Of a stretch of DNA of 64,000 nt, positions 11,288 to 22,273 are shown in pieces. Every line of letters begins with the position of its first letter. Within the stretch, counting starts at the first letter, position 1. The DNA is taken from the NCBI GenBank assembly GCA_003116995.1, contig BDSL01000106.1, forward strand, positions 1 to 64,000, read 5' to 3'. The notes below the pieces were generated by a model. The model was given only the letters and a program-made list of their open reading frames with translations, searched no databases and was not told where the DNA came from. The position numbers were made by a program, and so were the translations under genes. Source of the stretch: Yamagishiella unicocca. Its lineage: Eukaryota; Chlorophyta; Chlorophyceae; Chlamydomonadales; Volvocaceae.

Positions 11288-14200
11288 TTACCAGGGCAGC
11301 ACCGAGCCGTCGCGGTGCCAGAACGTCCCCGAGGTCTCCATCTTGAGCTTCTCCTCGATGATGTTGACCAGGTCTTCGGCGCTCTGCTCCGGCGCTATGA
11401 CGCCGTCCATGCCTGCACAGGCGGCGCAGGCCAGCCAGCGCAATACGCCATGTCGTCACAAACTTAAAAGCGCAATCGCATTTCCACGCAGATCAATTGC
11501 GTTTTGGCGGTCATGATGGGTTAACAGGTGGTGGGGAAGCTGGCCGGTACTGGTCAGTGCAAGGCCTATTTAGGAAACTGGTGTTTGGACGCCGAGCAGG
11601 AAGATGTGGAGTCGGAACGTTTAAGGGGAGGCCCAGCGGCTCCTAAGCTCCACCAATGTCCTCTCCACCACCGCCTCGATGCCAGGTGGCAGCGGTAAGA
11701 GCGGCACGCGGGTGAGTGAGGGCTCTGGCTGTAATCCCCCTCCACCGCTGGGAACGGTCACGCCCTGTCGTACCATGGTACTTTTTCGTCATGTCGGTGG
11801 CCACGAAGCCCGGGTGGAGGATGCCCACCTGAATGGCGGGGGGGGAGGGAGGGGAGGTGGGGGGGATGGCGTGAAAAGGAGGAGGGGAGGAGGGCGGGAG
11901 GGAGGGGAGGAGTGAAGGCAACTTCCCCCATACCTGGACCCCACAACGTCACCGGAACTCCGCGGCTCCGGAACCAACCCACCAGGGACGCCCATCCCCG
12001 CTCCGCCCCTCACCGCCACGCCCTGGTTCTTCAGATCGATCGCCAGGTTCACACCCAGCATGTTGACCGCGGCCTTGCTCATGCGGTAGCCGTACTGCAG
12101 GGTACGACAGAGGAGTACGACAATATCACAACGACGCCGGCAGTTGGTGGTGGTGAACAGCCGCAACGCGGGCACGGCGGCCATGCGGGTGACAACAAGG
12201 AGTTCCGAGATGGCGCGCCAAGCAACCGCCGTACCGCTGGGAATGTGTCGGGGCGGTCTACTTTAATGGTGCCGCCTCGTCGCCTCTACGTGCGCACGGG
12301 TGTATGCGTGCGGCGGGGAGGAGCAGCCCGGTCATCCACACGGGGGAAAGGGAGGTTATGTGACACAGTCCGGTACGGTGAACGTGGTGGGGAGCCGGGA
12401 GCTGCTCGTGTGTCCACCGTGCCTCTTCAGGTGTTGACAAGCAAGCAGGCAGCAGTAGGCGGTGGCGGCTTGCGCCACACACAGCGATGCTGCAACAGTG
12501 GCCGCTTACCTGGGCTTCGGAGCCTATCTGCGGGGCTGCAGGACGCAGGAGAGCAGAGGCTCTATTTCATTTCCATACGCAACACCGTCCGCATCGCCCG
12601 CAGACACGAACCCGCAGCCTGCGCCACTCGCCACCAGTTCTCCCCGGTCCGCGTGCCGAGCCCCGGCACACCGTAACGCCGCGGCCCACAACCCCAGCCC
12701 CCCCGGCCCAGCAAAACACACGCCGCCCCGGCCCCCGCACTTACATCACCGCCGCTGCTGTTGTCCGCAATAGAGCCCATGCGGGAGGTGATGATGACGA
12801 CCTGTACGGCGGCCCCAAGTGGCAGCGGCGTTCAGCATCGGTGAGGCTGCCGGTGGGTGGGCCGCAGGCAACGTAAGGCCCGGCGGGTCGTGGTCACAGG
12901 GTCCGCCCCTGGTGGCAGCAGCCTAGCCCAACGCCCTAGCCTCCTGCCCCCCTCCCTCCCACACACACACACACACGCCTGGTCCTTCTTCCTCTCCTTC
13001 CCAGGTCAGTTTCCTCGCATTTGGCATGGGCTGGGATTCCTGTGCTGGGCACTCTGTCTGTTACTTGGCATTGCACGCGAGGTTGTTACATATCCCCCTG
13101 CTTTGCGCACTAGGATAGGTTACTAGGTACTTAGGCTCAGTCGTTGTCGGAGCTTCGCGCCAAGCCTACGCCGCAGCAGCGCGGCGTCGGTTGTTAGGGT
13201 CGCTACTGCAGCTCAGCCGCCCGCCACCGTCCTTCTGGCTATCGGAGCGCTGCGCGGACAGCGTCTACATAATCGGAATTAGGGCTGCTCGTGGACACAC
13301 TCTGGGCTTCTTTCGGTAACTATTGGCGCCTCGCCTTGCCTCCGGATTCCTTGGTCTCTTTGCGCTCCGTCTCCTTCGCGGCTCAGCTCAGCATTTATAA
13401 AACACACACATATTTAAAACACACACACATACACCCCCACCCACCCACCCACCCACCCTCGGTTTTTTGTGGCATCCACGGGTCTTCCTCGAAACCCACC
13501 CACACATTCTGAACAACCGTTGACGCCAGCTTGCGATTGCCGCCTATGTAGCCCCCAACCCTATGTAGCCCCCAACCCTATGTAGCCCCCAACCCTATGT
13601 AGCCCCCAACCCTATGTAGCCCCCAACCCTATGTAGCCCCCAACCCTATGTAGCCCCCGCCCCCGCCCATTCGGCCCTCGTAGTGCGCCACCTATACCAG
13701 CCAGCCCGTGCCGGTACACCCTGCGCCGCAACGACCAACTCACCTTTGAACCCTCCTTTAATCGTTCCTTGACGGCGTTGAAGGTGCGCAGAGGTCCCAG
13801 CGTGTTGATCTCAAACTGCGGCGCAGGGCGGGGCGGAGCGACGGGGGGAGGGGGGCCGGTGAGGAAAGCCCGGGAAGCCGACTAGGAAGCCGACTAGGAA
13901 GCCGTTTGGTGCATACGTTTGGAAGCGCATCCTGGAGGACTGGCGGGTTGCAAAAAAGACCGGCCACCCGACGTGGGAAGTATAGCTGGCGCATAGGGCT
14001 GGGGGAGGGGCGAGATTGACGAGGCTTGGCAGCAGAATCCACCGCGACGTATCTCGCGGGGGCCTTCACTCGCGCTCCGGGACCAGGGGGGCATCCGCCC
14101 GGCTCCACACCGCCGCCCTCGCTCTTCCCTTTCCTGCCACAGCCGTCCTTGCGTTGCACCGCGACCACCCCCGCAAGCCCCCCGATGTGCCCATCACCAC

Positions 14201-15079
14201 CACCACCACCACCACCATGATGCGTCCGTCGCCCCCACCTCTGCCTCTCCTCCTCCTCCCCCTCTGTCGTGTACCCGGCTTTCCTCACCACCCTCCTTCC
14301 CCGCACGCACCTGCTCCCTGATCCCCGCCAGGTCCACGTCGCCCAGTGAGTCCTCCAGCAGCACCCCCGCGTTGCACACCAGCAGGTCGACCCTGCGGTC
14401 CGCCAGGGAGGCCGTCAGCGGGGCGCAACCGCCGTCCTGACCCACATCCACACCTGCGGCGCGAGCACGAGCGGGCGGACGGGCCCGGAGGGGGCTCAGC
14501 AGCGGAGGGGCCGGAAGCTCAGCAGCGAAGGGGCCGGAAGCTCAGGAGCGAAGGGGCCGGAAGCTCAGCAGCGAAGGGGCCGACCCAAGTGGCGCAAAAG
14601 GTTGCGGGAGGGCGCCCTGGGCCGGTTGGCACCCGGGAGGTCCTGAAGCAGTCCAGGGAGGATGGTCGGATGCGCGGTTTTGGACGGTCATTTCCTTGCT
14701 TCCATGTCCGCCTTGTTGGTCCAAAGAGCGCTGACGAAGCTCCGTGGAGCGCTCCGAGAGATGTGTCGCCCCGAGGACGGCCTTGCGACGTGGTGCAGCT
14801 GGCGTCTTTCCGAGAGGAGGTTGGTCAGGGTGAGGCGGGCGAGGTCCCCTCCTCGACGCACCTGGGACGATGGACACGCCAAGCGCTTCGAGCTCTGGAC
14901 TTGGTTTGCGACAGGCTGCAATGACCGTGTAGCCTTTGGACTTCAGCTTCTGACACAGCTGTAAGTGCATGGATCGTCGATCAGTCGGTGACGCCCAGTC
15001 AGCGCAGGAGTTCAAGCGACGAGCTTACCTTCAAGCCTATGCCTCGATTGGCGCCTGTCACCACGGATATCGGCGCCAT
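11288..15079 (-). CDS. Short-chain dehydrogenase/reductase (classical SDR, CsgA-like)
   Basis: Eight exons (minus): 15079-15029, 14958-14862, 14453-14311, 13815-13744, 12801-12745, 12094-12014, 11828-11774, 11412-11288; 226 aa, all phases consistent. It starts MAPISVVTGANRGIGLK, so the TGxxxGIG dinucleotide-binding loop is at residues 8-15. VCNAGV has the structural NAG at 77-79, and INTLGPL follows near 100-106. The catalytic Ser lies in ITSRMGSI (about 125-132) and the YxxxK pair is Y143/K147 in YGYRMSKAAVN. HPGFVATDM follows the active site, as in classical SDRs. The short length and the GxxYGYRxSKAAVN form resemble the CsgA/C-factor-like group. It is an NAD(P)(H)-dependent oxidoreductase; the substrate is not predictable. 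No targeting peptide is evident, so it is probably cytosolic. Confidence 0.92.
13461..13497. repeat. Dispersed intron repeat A, partial copy
   Basis: Contains ggcatccacgggtcttcctc followed by gaaaccc, the 3' part of repeat family A. It lies in the SDR intron between the exons at 12801 and 13744. Confidence 0.7.
13544..13662. repeat. 17-bp minisatellite in SDR intron
   Basis: Seven near-perfect copies of ctatgtagcccccaacc in tandem, in the SDR intron just downstream (on the minus strand) of the exon ending at 13744. Confidence 0.95.
14494..14583. repeat. 23-bp minisatellite in SDR intron
   Basis: Nearly four copies of a 23-bp unit containing gctcagcagcgaaggggccg, with one or two substitutions between copies. 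It lies in the intron between the exons at 14862 and 14453. Confidence 0.9.
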
Positions 15080-15724
15080 ATGGGACAGGCCCTGGGGCCC
15101 TAGTAGCTCACCGACAGATTTCGCCCTCAATACTTCTACCGTGTACTAATGCAGCGTGATAAACAAAGCTCGGAAAATCAGAATTGCAGTGTCACGGTAC
15201 ACGGGAACGAAAAGCAGGGCTTTGGTTTCGGGCGCAGCCTGGAGCCACCGAAACCAGTACTGTAAAAAGCGCGTGGAGCAACCCGACTGGCCCGATGGAC
15301 AAATTATCGCTGTGGAATTTGGGCAACAAACGTCGGATCACCGGGGCCCTCTACGCTCCGGCTGCTTCAGCAGCTGTCCTGACCTGTCACGGCCCTCCCC
15401 TCCATTTTGACGAGCAAGTAAGACCCGGCTGTGCGCCAGCCGTCACCTTTCGCGCTCGCTACGCAGCGGCTCCAGCGCAGCCAGACGGGCGCCGCAGGCC
15501 CACTGAGTCTTGGTCCGGCCTGGCCTTCACTTTGCAGCTGGACATTAGCCTTTCCTCTGCTGGGGGAGCGATGAATCCTGAGCTGGCAGCGCTGGACCTT
15601 ACGGTGCCCGTATTCTCAGTTCCAAGGAGCGCATGGCCGGCAGCTGCGCTCATCAGCGTCGTTTGCAATGGCTACCTCGTCCCGACACTTCATAGCACTG
15701 GTCAAAGTAGCGGGGGGGAATTAT
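15080..15724. other. Intergenic, 5' side of the SDR gene
   Basis: Holds the presumed promoter of the minus-strand SDR gene and the 3' end of the tentative small gene. No protein is recognisable on either strand and no clear core promoter motif is visible. Confidence 0.5.
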
Positions 15725-16308
15725 TCATCCGGCCCGCTGAACGAGCGGATCATCGTCCTCAAGGGCCCTCATGATCCTCATCCTATTTGTGTTGCCGCAC
15801 GACATTGATGGCATCCAGGGGAGAACCTCTCCCACGCTCCCACTGCCACCGCCATGGCCACCACCAGAACCACAGACGGGCCTCCTAGGACGACTGACAT
15901 GCAAGTATACACAGCAACAACACAGCACGCCGCGCGACAGGCGTCAAGGCTCGCGCAAACTGCATCGGCTGATGCACAGGGGCCGTTCAGGCCGCCTGTC
16001 CATTAAAGATGGACAGACAGACAGACGAGGAGGAGCGGCCGCCTCCTGCACCACGCCCTCGCCCCAGGCTCAGAACCTCCACCCACTCGTACACCTTGCA
16101 TCGCCGAAACCCCTCAGCTTGATCACCTGCACCTGCACCTGCGGGGAAGAAGGCGGCGCTCGAACGGCTGCGGCCGGCGACGCCCCCCCTACCCCTCGCC
16201 ACACACACTGCCTGGACGACACACCTTCCATCCGTTTCGTTGTCGTACATCCGCACTTACGGCGGCCAACCGCCGCCTTGAACCGCTCCAACCGCCCAAG
16301 CGGTTCAT
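15725..16308 (-). CDS. Tentative small three-exon gene, 86 aa, function unknown
   Basis: Exons 16308-16261, 16138-16095 and 15893-15725 (minus) give an 86-aa frame. The first donor is a textbook GTAAGTGCGG, the acceptors are GCAG and GTCAG, and the phases agree (0 then 2). The product starts MNRLGGWSGSRRRLAA, has a glycine-rich middle, and ends SMSCGNTNRMRIMRALEDDD plus PLVQRAG. I do not recognise the family. The basic, amphipathic N-terminus could be an organellar presequence. The second acceptor has tandem CAG options (GCAGGTGCAGGTGCAG), so two residues could be present or absent per step. It may also be a chance assembly. Confidence 0.35.
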
Positions 16309-16866
16309 TCACAAGAGGACCGCAACACAAGGCGGGCAACGAATCATACGAGTGAACAGAGACCAGCCCACGCCCCTCGGCCGCGGTCGACGCCGAGGGG
16401 CCGTTGGCCGCAGCGGCCCCTCGGCCGCCGTCGGTTTGAGTGCCCGTACAACCACCCCCTCGTCGCCGTGCCCCACCCGCTCCCATTTGATCACAACAAG
16501 ACGGGGGGCAGAACGAGCCTGCGAGACGCCGCTGGTTCCTAGCGTAAGGTGACATACATAACCCGCATCCTACTCTATTCCTTCGTCCACCGCTGAACTG
16601 GACAAGCTACCTGCTCGCTTTGGCGGTTGCAAATGTAAGCGATGCGTCCCAAAGTACACACACACACACCGCAGACCGGACCAGACATGGGACATAAGCC
16701 CCTAAGCGACATAAGCCCCTCGGGTCCCCCGCAAAGGGCAGGGCTGACGCTCGCGCCCCGAAACCGCGCCCAAAGCGATTCCCTTCCTGGCGTACGCCCC
16801 CCGCGCCCACATACACATGTATACCCACCCTGGAGCTGACAGACTGGCGCTATACCCTGCGTGTCA
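16309..16866. other. Spacer between small gene and SAND-domain gene
   Basis: Contains the putative 5' region of the small gene and the 3' region of the SAND-domain gene (both minus). The main structural feature is the inverted repeat at 16392-16425. Confidence 0.5.
16392..16425. repeat. Perfect 12-bp inverted repeat, 10-nt loop
   Basis: gccgaggggccg at 16392-16403 is the exact reverse complement of cggcccctcggc at 16414-16425. The stem is very GC-rich and would form a stable hairpin in RNA or extruded DNA. It sits between two minus-strand genes. Confidence 0.9.
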
Positions 16867-19800
16867 TCATGACCCCTGCATGACCACGTCGCCTCCTGGA
16901 GACGCAGCCTTGGCGCCGGGCGATGCGGCGGGGAGCCCCACTTCTTGCCCCCCAGCCGCCGCCTCTGTCCGCGCGGTCGCCGCTGCCGCCTTAGCCTCAC
17001 CCGCCCCAGCGGCCGCTGCCACCCCCTCGGCGCCCTCCGGAGCAGCAGCGGCGGCATCTGCGCCCGCGGCTGTTGCGGCTGTTGCTGCAGCGGGGGCTGA
17101 CGCCGGGGTGCCCTCCACTGCGCTCGGTGAAGTATCAACAGCCCCCGGCGGCGGCGCCGCCGCCGCCGCCAGCTTTGGGCTCGAGGCCCCAGCCGCCGCC
17201 GTGGCGTCACCGCCAGCTGGGGCCGCTGCCGCTGCTGCCGGCGCTGCATCCGCCGCCGCCGGCGCCGCCGCCGCCGGCACCGCCGCGACCTCCGCCGGCG
17301 TAGCCGCCACCGGCACCAGCCCCATGCCTGCAGCCACCGCCGCCGCCGCTGCCGCCGTGTCAGCAGCCGGGTTGCACGCGACGGGCACAACCAGCGGCGT
17401 CAGCGCAGCCGCTATCGCCGCCGGGCTATGCCCTCCAAACCCAACGCCGGCGGGCGACGTCGACAATGCGCCGGGCGGGAGAGCCATAAGCGCGAGCGCC
17501 GCCGCCGCCGGCGTCGCCATCGCCGTCGGCGCCGCCGGGCGCGACGCTAGGGAGTCCATGATACTCTTCACCGCCACCGCCAGGTCTGGTCCCTTCACGC
17601 TTGTACACACGAGCTGGATCGCCTGCGCCTCCGCCGCCGACAGCCCCGGCCCCGTAAGGCCCAGCGCGCTGACGTCGGGTGCCAGCGGCAGCGCCAGGTG
17701 GTGTACGAGCGTCGACGCCAGGGCGGCGGCGCTCTGCAGCTGCGCGTCCGAGATGTTGTTTCCGGCGGCGGCGGTAGAGGTGGCGGTGGCGGGTGCAGTG
17801 GCAGACGCGGCGCCGATGGTGGGTTGCGACGCCGCGGACGGCGCCAGGAGGGCCCCTCGGAGGCCGTTGGCGGTGCTGTTGCGAGTGGCGGCGACCGCGG
17901 CGGCGGCCTGCGCCGCGCGTGTGGGCAGCCGGATGGTCAGGGACCGGCTGCCAGTCGCCAGGCCGCCGTTGGGCTGCGGCTTGACGGCGGCGTCGCCCGC
18001 GAGCGCCGCCACGTCAGCTGGCCGAGCGAGCGCCACGTCAGCTGGCCGAGCAAGCGCCCCGAGGCCCAGGGCTTGGATCAGCGTCAGCGCGGCTTGCCGA
18101 TTGTGCTCCTGCGTGCTGGGGGACACGGGCCCGGTGGCAGCCGCGCCGTTCGCCGCCTGCGGCGGCGGCGGCGGCGGCGCCGCCGCCACTGCCGTACCGC
18201 CGTCGCCGCCCGCCGTCGCCGCCGCCAGGTGCTCCCGCTCCCTCTCCCGCTCCCGGTCCCGCTCGCGTCGCTGCTCCTGCTGCTGCTGCTGCTTGACGCT
18301 GGGGCCGATGCTGTTGACGGGGGTGCCGCTGCGGCCGCTGGTGGCGGCTGCTGCTGCCGCCGCCGCGGCCGCTCTCCGCTGCTGCTGCGTGAGTGGCTTG
18401 TCAGCGGGCAGGGATATAGCCGGGCTGACTCCCAGCAGGTCCTTCACGCAGTTCAGGACATCCAGGACGGTGGCGGGGGGCATGACGCCACCCTGGCGGG
18501 GACCCATCTTGAGGAAGCCGGCTGCGGGGGCCAGCACCAGGATGACCGGGACGCGAGGAGGTGAATATACAGGCAGGAGATTGGATGGATGAGGAGGAGG
18601 AGCCGGAGGAGGAGGAGGACAGTGCGGTAGGCAAGCGCTTCACGCACAGCATCCAGGAGGGGACACCGCAGCTCTTGCCCTGCTCTGCCCCACCCCCGCA
18701 GCCTCGCCCGCACCCTGGGAAGCCGCCCCTGCCCCGCCCCACCTGAGGCCTTGAAGCTGTGCCTCCATTTCTTGGCGCTGCTTTGCGCCACCTGCGCCTC
18801 GAACTGAGCCGGTGTGGTGGACATCATGACGCCGCCGTCGCCCTCGTAGATGACCTTGGGGCACACGTTTCCCGAGTTATCGCTCTGCGCCTGGAGGTGG
18901 GTTAGGCGTCGGAGGCGGGGTTGTGGCAGTTAGTAAACCCCATCACGCACACACGCCGGATGCGGGGGCAGGGGTCGGTAGTGGACGGGGAAGCGCGGGC
19001 GAGTAGGCTCTAAGAGGCAGGATAGAGCACTGCGCAGAATAGCTCGCAGGCGAGGGTGTGAGCAGGGAGCGCAAGGGCGCGGGGCCGGTTGATAAATGCC
19101 GGGCCAAATGCCGCCAGCTGCAAGTTCAGCCGTCCCGGCCGTACCTCGTACGACATCCAGCCCTTGGATTTGTCACACGTGATGATGACGTACACGGTGG
19201 GCCCGGTCGGACGGCAGAAGGTGGTGGATGCGGGGTCCAGCACCGTGCGGAAGTGCGTCGTCACCTCCGCCAGTGAGGCCAGGCGCATGGTCACGGCGCC
19301 GCCGGGACCCGAGTTGTCCTGCCTGGCGAACCCTGGGAGTGGGAGTCGGAAGGGAAAGAAGGGTATGAAAGGGGTGGGGAAAGAGGGGGGCCGTCGGTGA
19401 TAAGTGTTTGCTTGCTGGACCGGGGGCATGGGGCATGGGACTCTGGGATGATGTGAACCCGTAGTGTGACCTGTATGCTATAATTGGAGCCTGCCTGCCC
19501 TACCGTAGACGTCGGCGGGCCCCTAGGCCCCTCCACCCCAGCGCAGAGGCGTCGTCTGCGCCTTTCCCCGGACACGACACCGCTAGAGAAGAGATTGCCT
19601 GATCTTCCAGTCGTACCCCAAAGCGACAAACCCACCTCCCCCTACCCCCCAGCAACACACTCCTGTCCCCGCTTGCCCCAAACGTATCGCCCCACGCCTA
19701 GTCCCGGCACCCCTTGCTGCCGCGACAAGCCCATAAGCCCGTGAGCTCCGCGAATCTACAAGCCATCCACCATGTGCGAAAACAGCAGTAGCTGCAGCTG

Positions 19801-21040
19801 TCCCCATCAACACTCGAGAGCCGAATGAGGAGCAGCAGTTGGAAGCTGGACCCGTATCCCCTTCCCTCCGCTTCCTACGCTCCGCTTCCTACGTCATGAG
19901 ACGGCGTCTTCTCGCCACTCCCCCCCAACCCCCCATCCACACGCACCCATGCATTTGAGCTCCTGCGGCGGCCCCTCCTCCGCCGCCTCCTGCTCCGTCA
20001 GCAGCGTGGGCTCCATGCCGGTGGCGTTCTCTCGGTACAGCAGCGGCCGGGCGAAGGAGCCGTCAAAGGCAATCATGAGGCTGGGGGCGCGCCCCTGAGC
20101 TCGGAAAAACAGGGTGCCGTAGGGGATTCCGCCGCTGGAGAGGGGCGTAAGGCCCGCGCCGTAGGCCGCGGAGCCGTTGGCCGCGGCGCCGTTACCTGCC
20201 GCGCCGATCCCGGTGCCGGTCGAGACGTCCGGAGCGATGGGCTCGGTCTGCCGAGGCGACGGGTGGATGGGGGAGGGGAGCACGTGTTTGATATTTCGGG
20301 CGGGCAGTGGAGCCGATGTTGGCGGGGTCATCGTTACTGCCGCGGATTGGTAATGCCGCCAATGTAGGCAATGCGGGCTGTACGGCGCTACCAATCTGAC
20401 GGAGCTGTCTCCGCCGTCTCCGCCGCCAACCGCCAACGGCATTGCCTTTGTTCCCCCAGGCGCACCCGTTCCCCGCGAGCAACCCTTTTCAGCCCGCCAC
20501 GCTCCCGCCTTCCCCCCAGCTCCTCCCCCCTCCGCCTCCTCCTCTCAGCCCGCCGCCCTTAACCCGTCAACACACGATCCCCCGCCGCACGCGCGCGAGT
20601 TCGATCCTCACCTTGGGCCTCTTCGAAGGCAAAAGCGCATCCGTGTCGAGCTCCCAGCCGGCTGGCGGCCGCCGCTGCCGCTGCTTGCGCTGCAGCGACA
20701 AGGGCAGGTCGTCGCCCGCAACGCTACTGCCGCGGCGCGCCGCGGCGCCGGTGGCCGCGGGGGCGCTGCCGCCACCTGCTGCAGAGAGCATGATGGGATC
20801 TGCGGCTGTGCCGGGAGCTGGGCTGGGGCTGGGGCTGGGGGCGGTGCGCGGGTGGCCCTCGGCGGCAGCTGCGGCCGCCGGGGGTTCCGCAGCTGATGGC
20901 GATGCAGTGCCCGCAGGTTCAGAAGCGGCTGCTGCGTCGGCTGCTGCGGTTGCGTTGTTGGGCTTTCCAGCGGCGGCCTTGGCCGGAGCGGAGCGGACGG
21001 GCTGAAGCGCCGCCGCAGCGTCAACTTCCATGGCTTGCAT
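16867..21040 (-). CDS. SAND-domain protein, candidate VARL/regA-like regulator
   Basis: Exons (minus): 21040-20612, 20247-19947, 19332-19145, 18890-18743, 18521-16867; 906 aa, phases agree. The start MQAMEVD is the first ATG of the frame. Residues about 1-143 are Ala/Pro-rich and end in a basic LLPSKRPK, a possible nuclear signal. Residues about 290-355 match the SAND fold: VYVIITCDKSKGWMSYE, then GNVCPKVIYEGDG, a TTPAQFEAQVA stretch (usual form TPxEFE) and SAKKWRHSFKA at 345-354 in place of the DNA-contacting KDWK signature. The C-terminal 500 residues are Ala-rich with a QQQQQEQRR/RERERE segment and an 8-residue LARPADVA duplication. In volvocine algae SAND domains define the VARL transcription factor group that includes regA; membership here is inferred from domain and length alone. 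The exon 2 acceptor (CGGCAG at about 20250) was chosen by phase; a nearby GCAG would read into a stop. Confidence 0.72.
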
Positions 21041-22273
21041 GAGTTTAGGATTGGTGAAAAGACGCGAAGAAAGGGGCGCTAAGAGGTCGTGGCCGCCTTG
21101 GTAACCTGCTGCTGTCGGCTTCGCGCTGCCGCGCAGACGCGCAGCCTAGGTTCACACGACGACGGCCTCACAGAAAATAACAGGCAAGCTGAAATATAAG
21201 GTTAAGCGCGATCGACGCCGGCGATGCTTGTTGTCTTGGCGGCCAAGGCGCGTGATGGCTTAGGCGGCAGCGGAAGCACCGAGATGTGCTGCGTCCCGGC
21301 GACGCAGCGGCTTCCTAGGTGCGTAGATGCAAAACGCTGAGCCTTTAGGACGCCAGCCGGCGTAGCTACGGGGTCCTGGCGACCGTCCCTCCCGACTAAA
21401 TGAGCGCCTTGCGCCGACGCGACGGCACGGTGAGGGGGACGCGTTGGCAGAGACGTTAGTTACAATGAAGAGTTATGCGCGACGGCAGTTGTTATGCCAG
21501 TATTGGCTGTGGGCGTCACTGTGCGCACCAGCGGCAGCGGCGCTGTACGACGACGCTCTGTCCTGCGTACAAAAACCACAGTAGCTTCTTACATACAATA
21601 AGGACGGCTGAAATCGCGTGGATTTAACTGCTTGGGGGAAGGCCAGTTCGCGACACTATGCACAAACAAAAATTAGCGGAGGCATTGCCTCTCGCCGTTG
21701 TGGCAGCACTGACTGTGCCAACTCCCTCGGAACTGAGAATGCTTAAGCTGCATGCGGCGTCAATACGGTGGCCCGCGGGGTTCCGGCAAGGCAATCGAAG
21801 ACTGGCGCGCAGCGTCGGGGAAACGACGGGCGCCTGTCACGTTTTACTTCCACACCCTTCTTAATCAGGGCTTTCGTTTTGGGTCTCTGATTGAAGACGT
21901 CGTCTTGCCCATCCGGAGCTGTGTAGCTTGCTTAGGTGTTGATGCCAAGTACCGGTAACCTGCGACTTGCATTGCGCCACGAATCAAAGAGACAACAACT
22001 AATTTTGTGTAACAGCTATCAGCCACGATCCTTTGATTGACATGGGAAACAGGTGGAGAATCGGTGTTGGTCACCCTTTCTATGGGCCCCACCGGGGCGA
22101 CACAGAAATGTAGCATGCATGTAACGGCATAACTCGTATACTCGAAAGGAAAGATGCTGATTAAGTATTAATCGTTATTGCAAGTTGCAACCATTCCGGA
22201 GGCAAACACGGGTTTTTAGTCTGTGGGGTTTCAGTTTTGCGACCGGCCGCAGGCATAGTTACCTAGGACTAGT
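21041..22273. other. Divergent intergenic region between SAND and TPP2 genes
   Basis: About 1.2 kb separate two divergent start codons, so both promoters must lie here. Composition is more AT-rich than the genes. I see no recognisable coding sequence and no convincing TATA element placed near either ATG. Confidence 0.5.

Noticed and set aside
11643..11700. PPGIEAVVERTLVELR-like frame as an extra SDR exon
   Set aside because: No acceptor precedes it, and the exons on either side join in perfect phase (KKYHG-MDGVIAPEQ) without it.
15184..15774. 196-codon plus-strand frame
   Set aside because: It has no ATG near its start, no recognisable domain, and overlaps better-supported minus-strand exons.
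16817..18592. 591-codon plus-strand frame opposite the SAND gene
   Set aside because: It is an antisense shadow of a GC-rich, Ala-rich exon; the minus-strand frame connects to SAND-domain exons.
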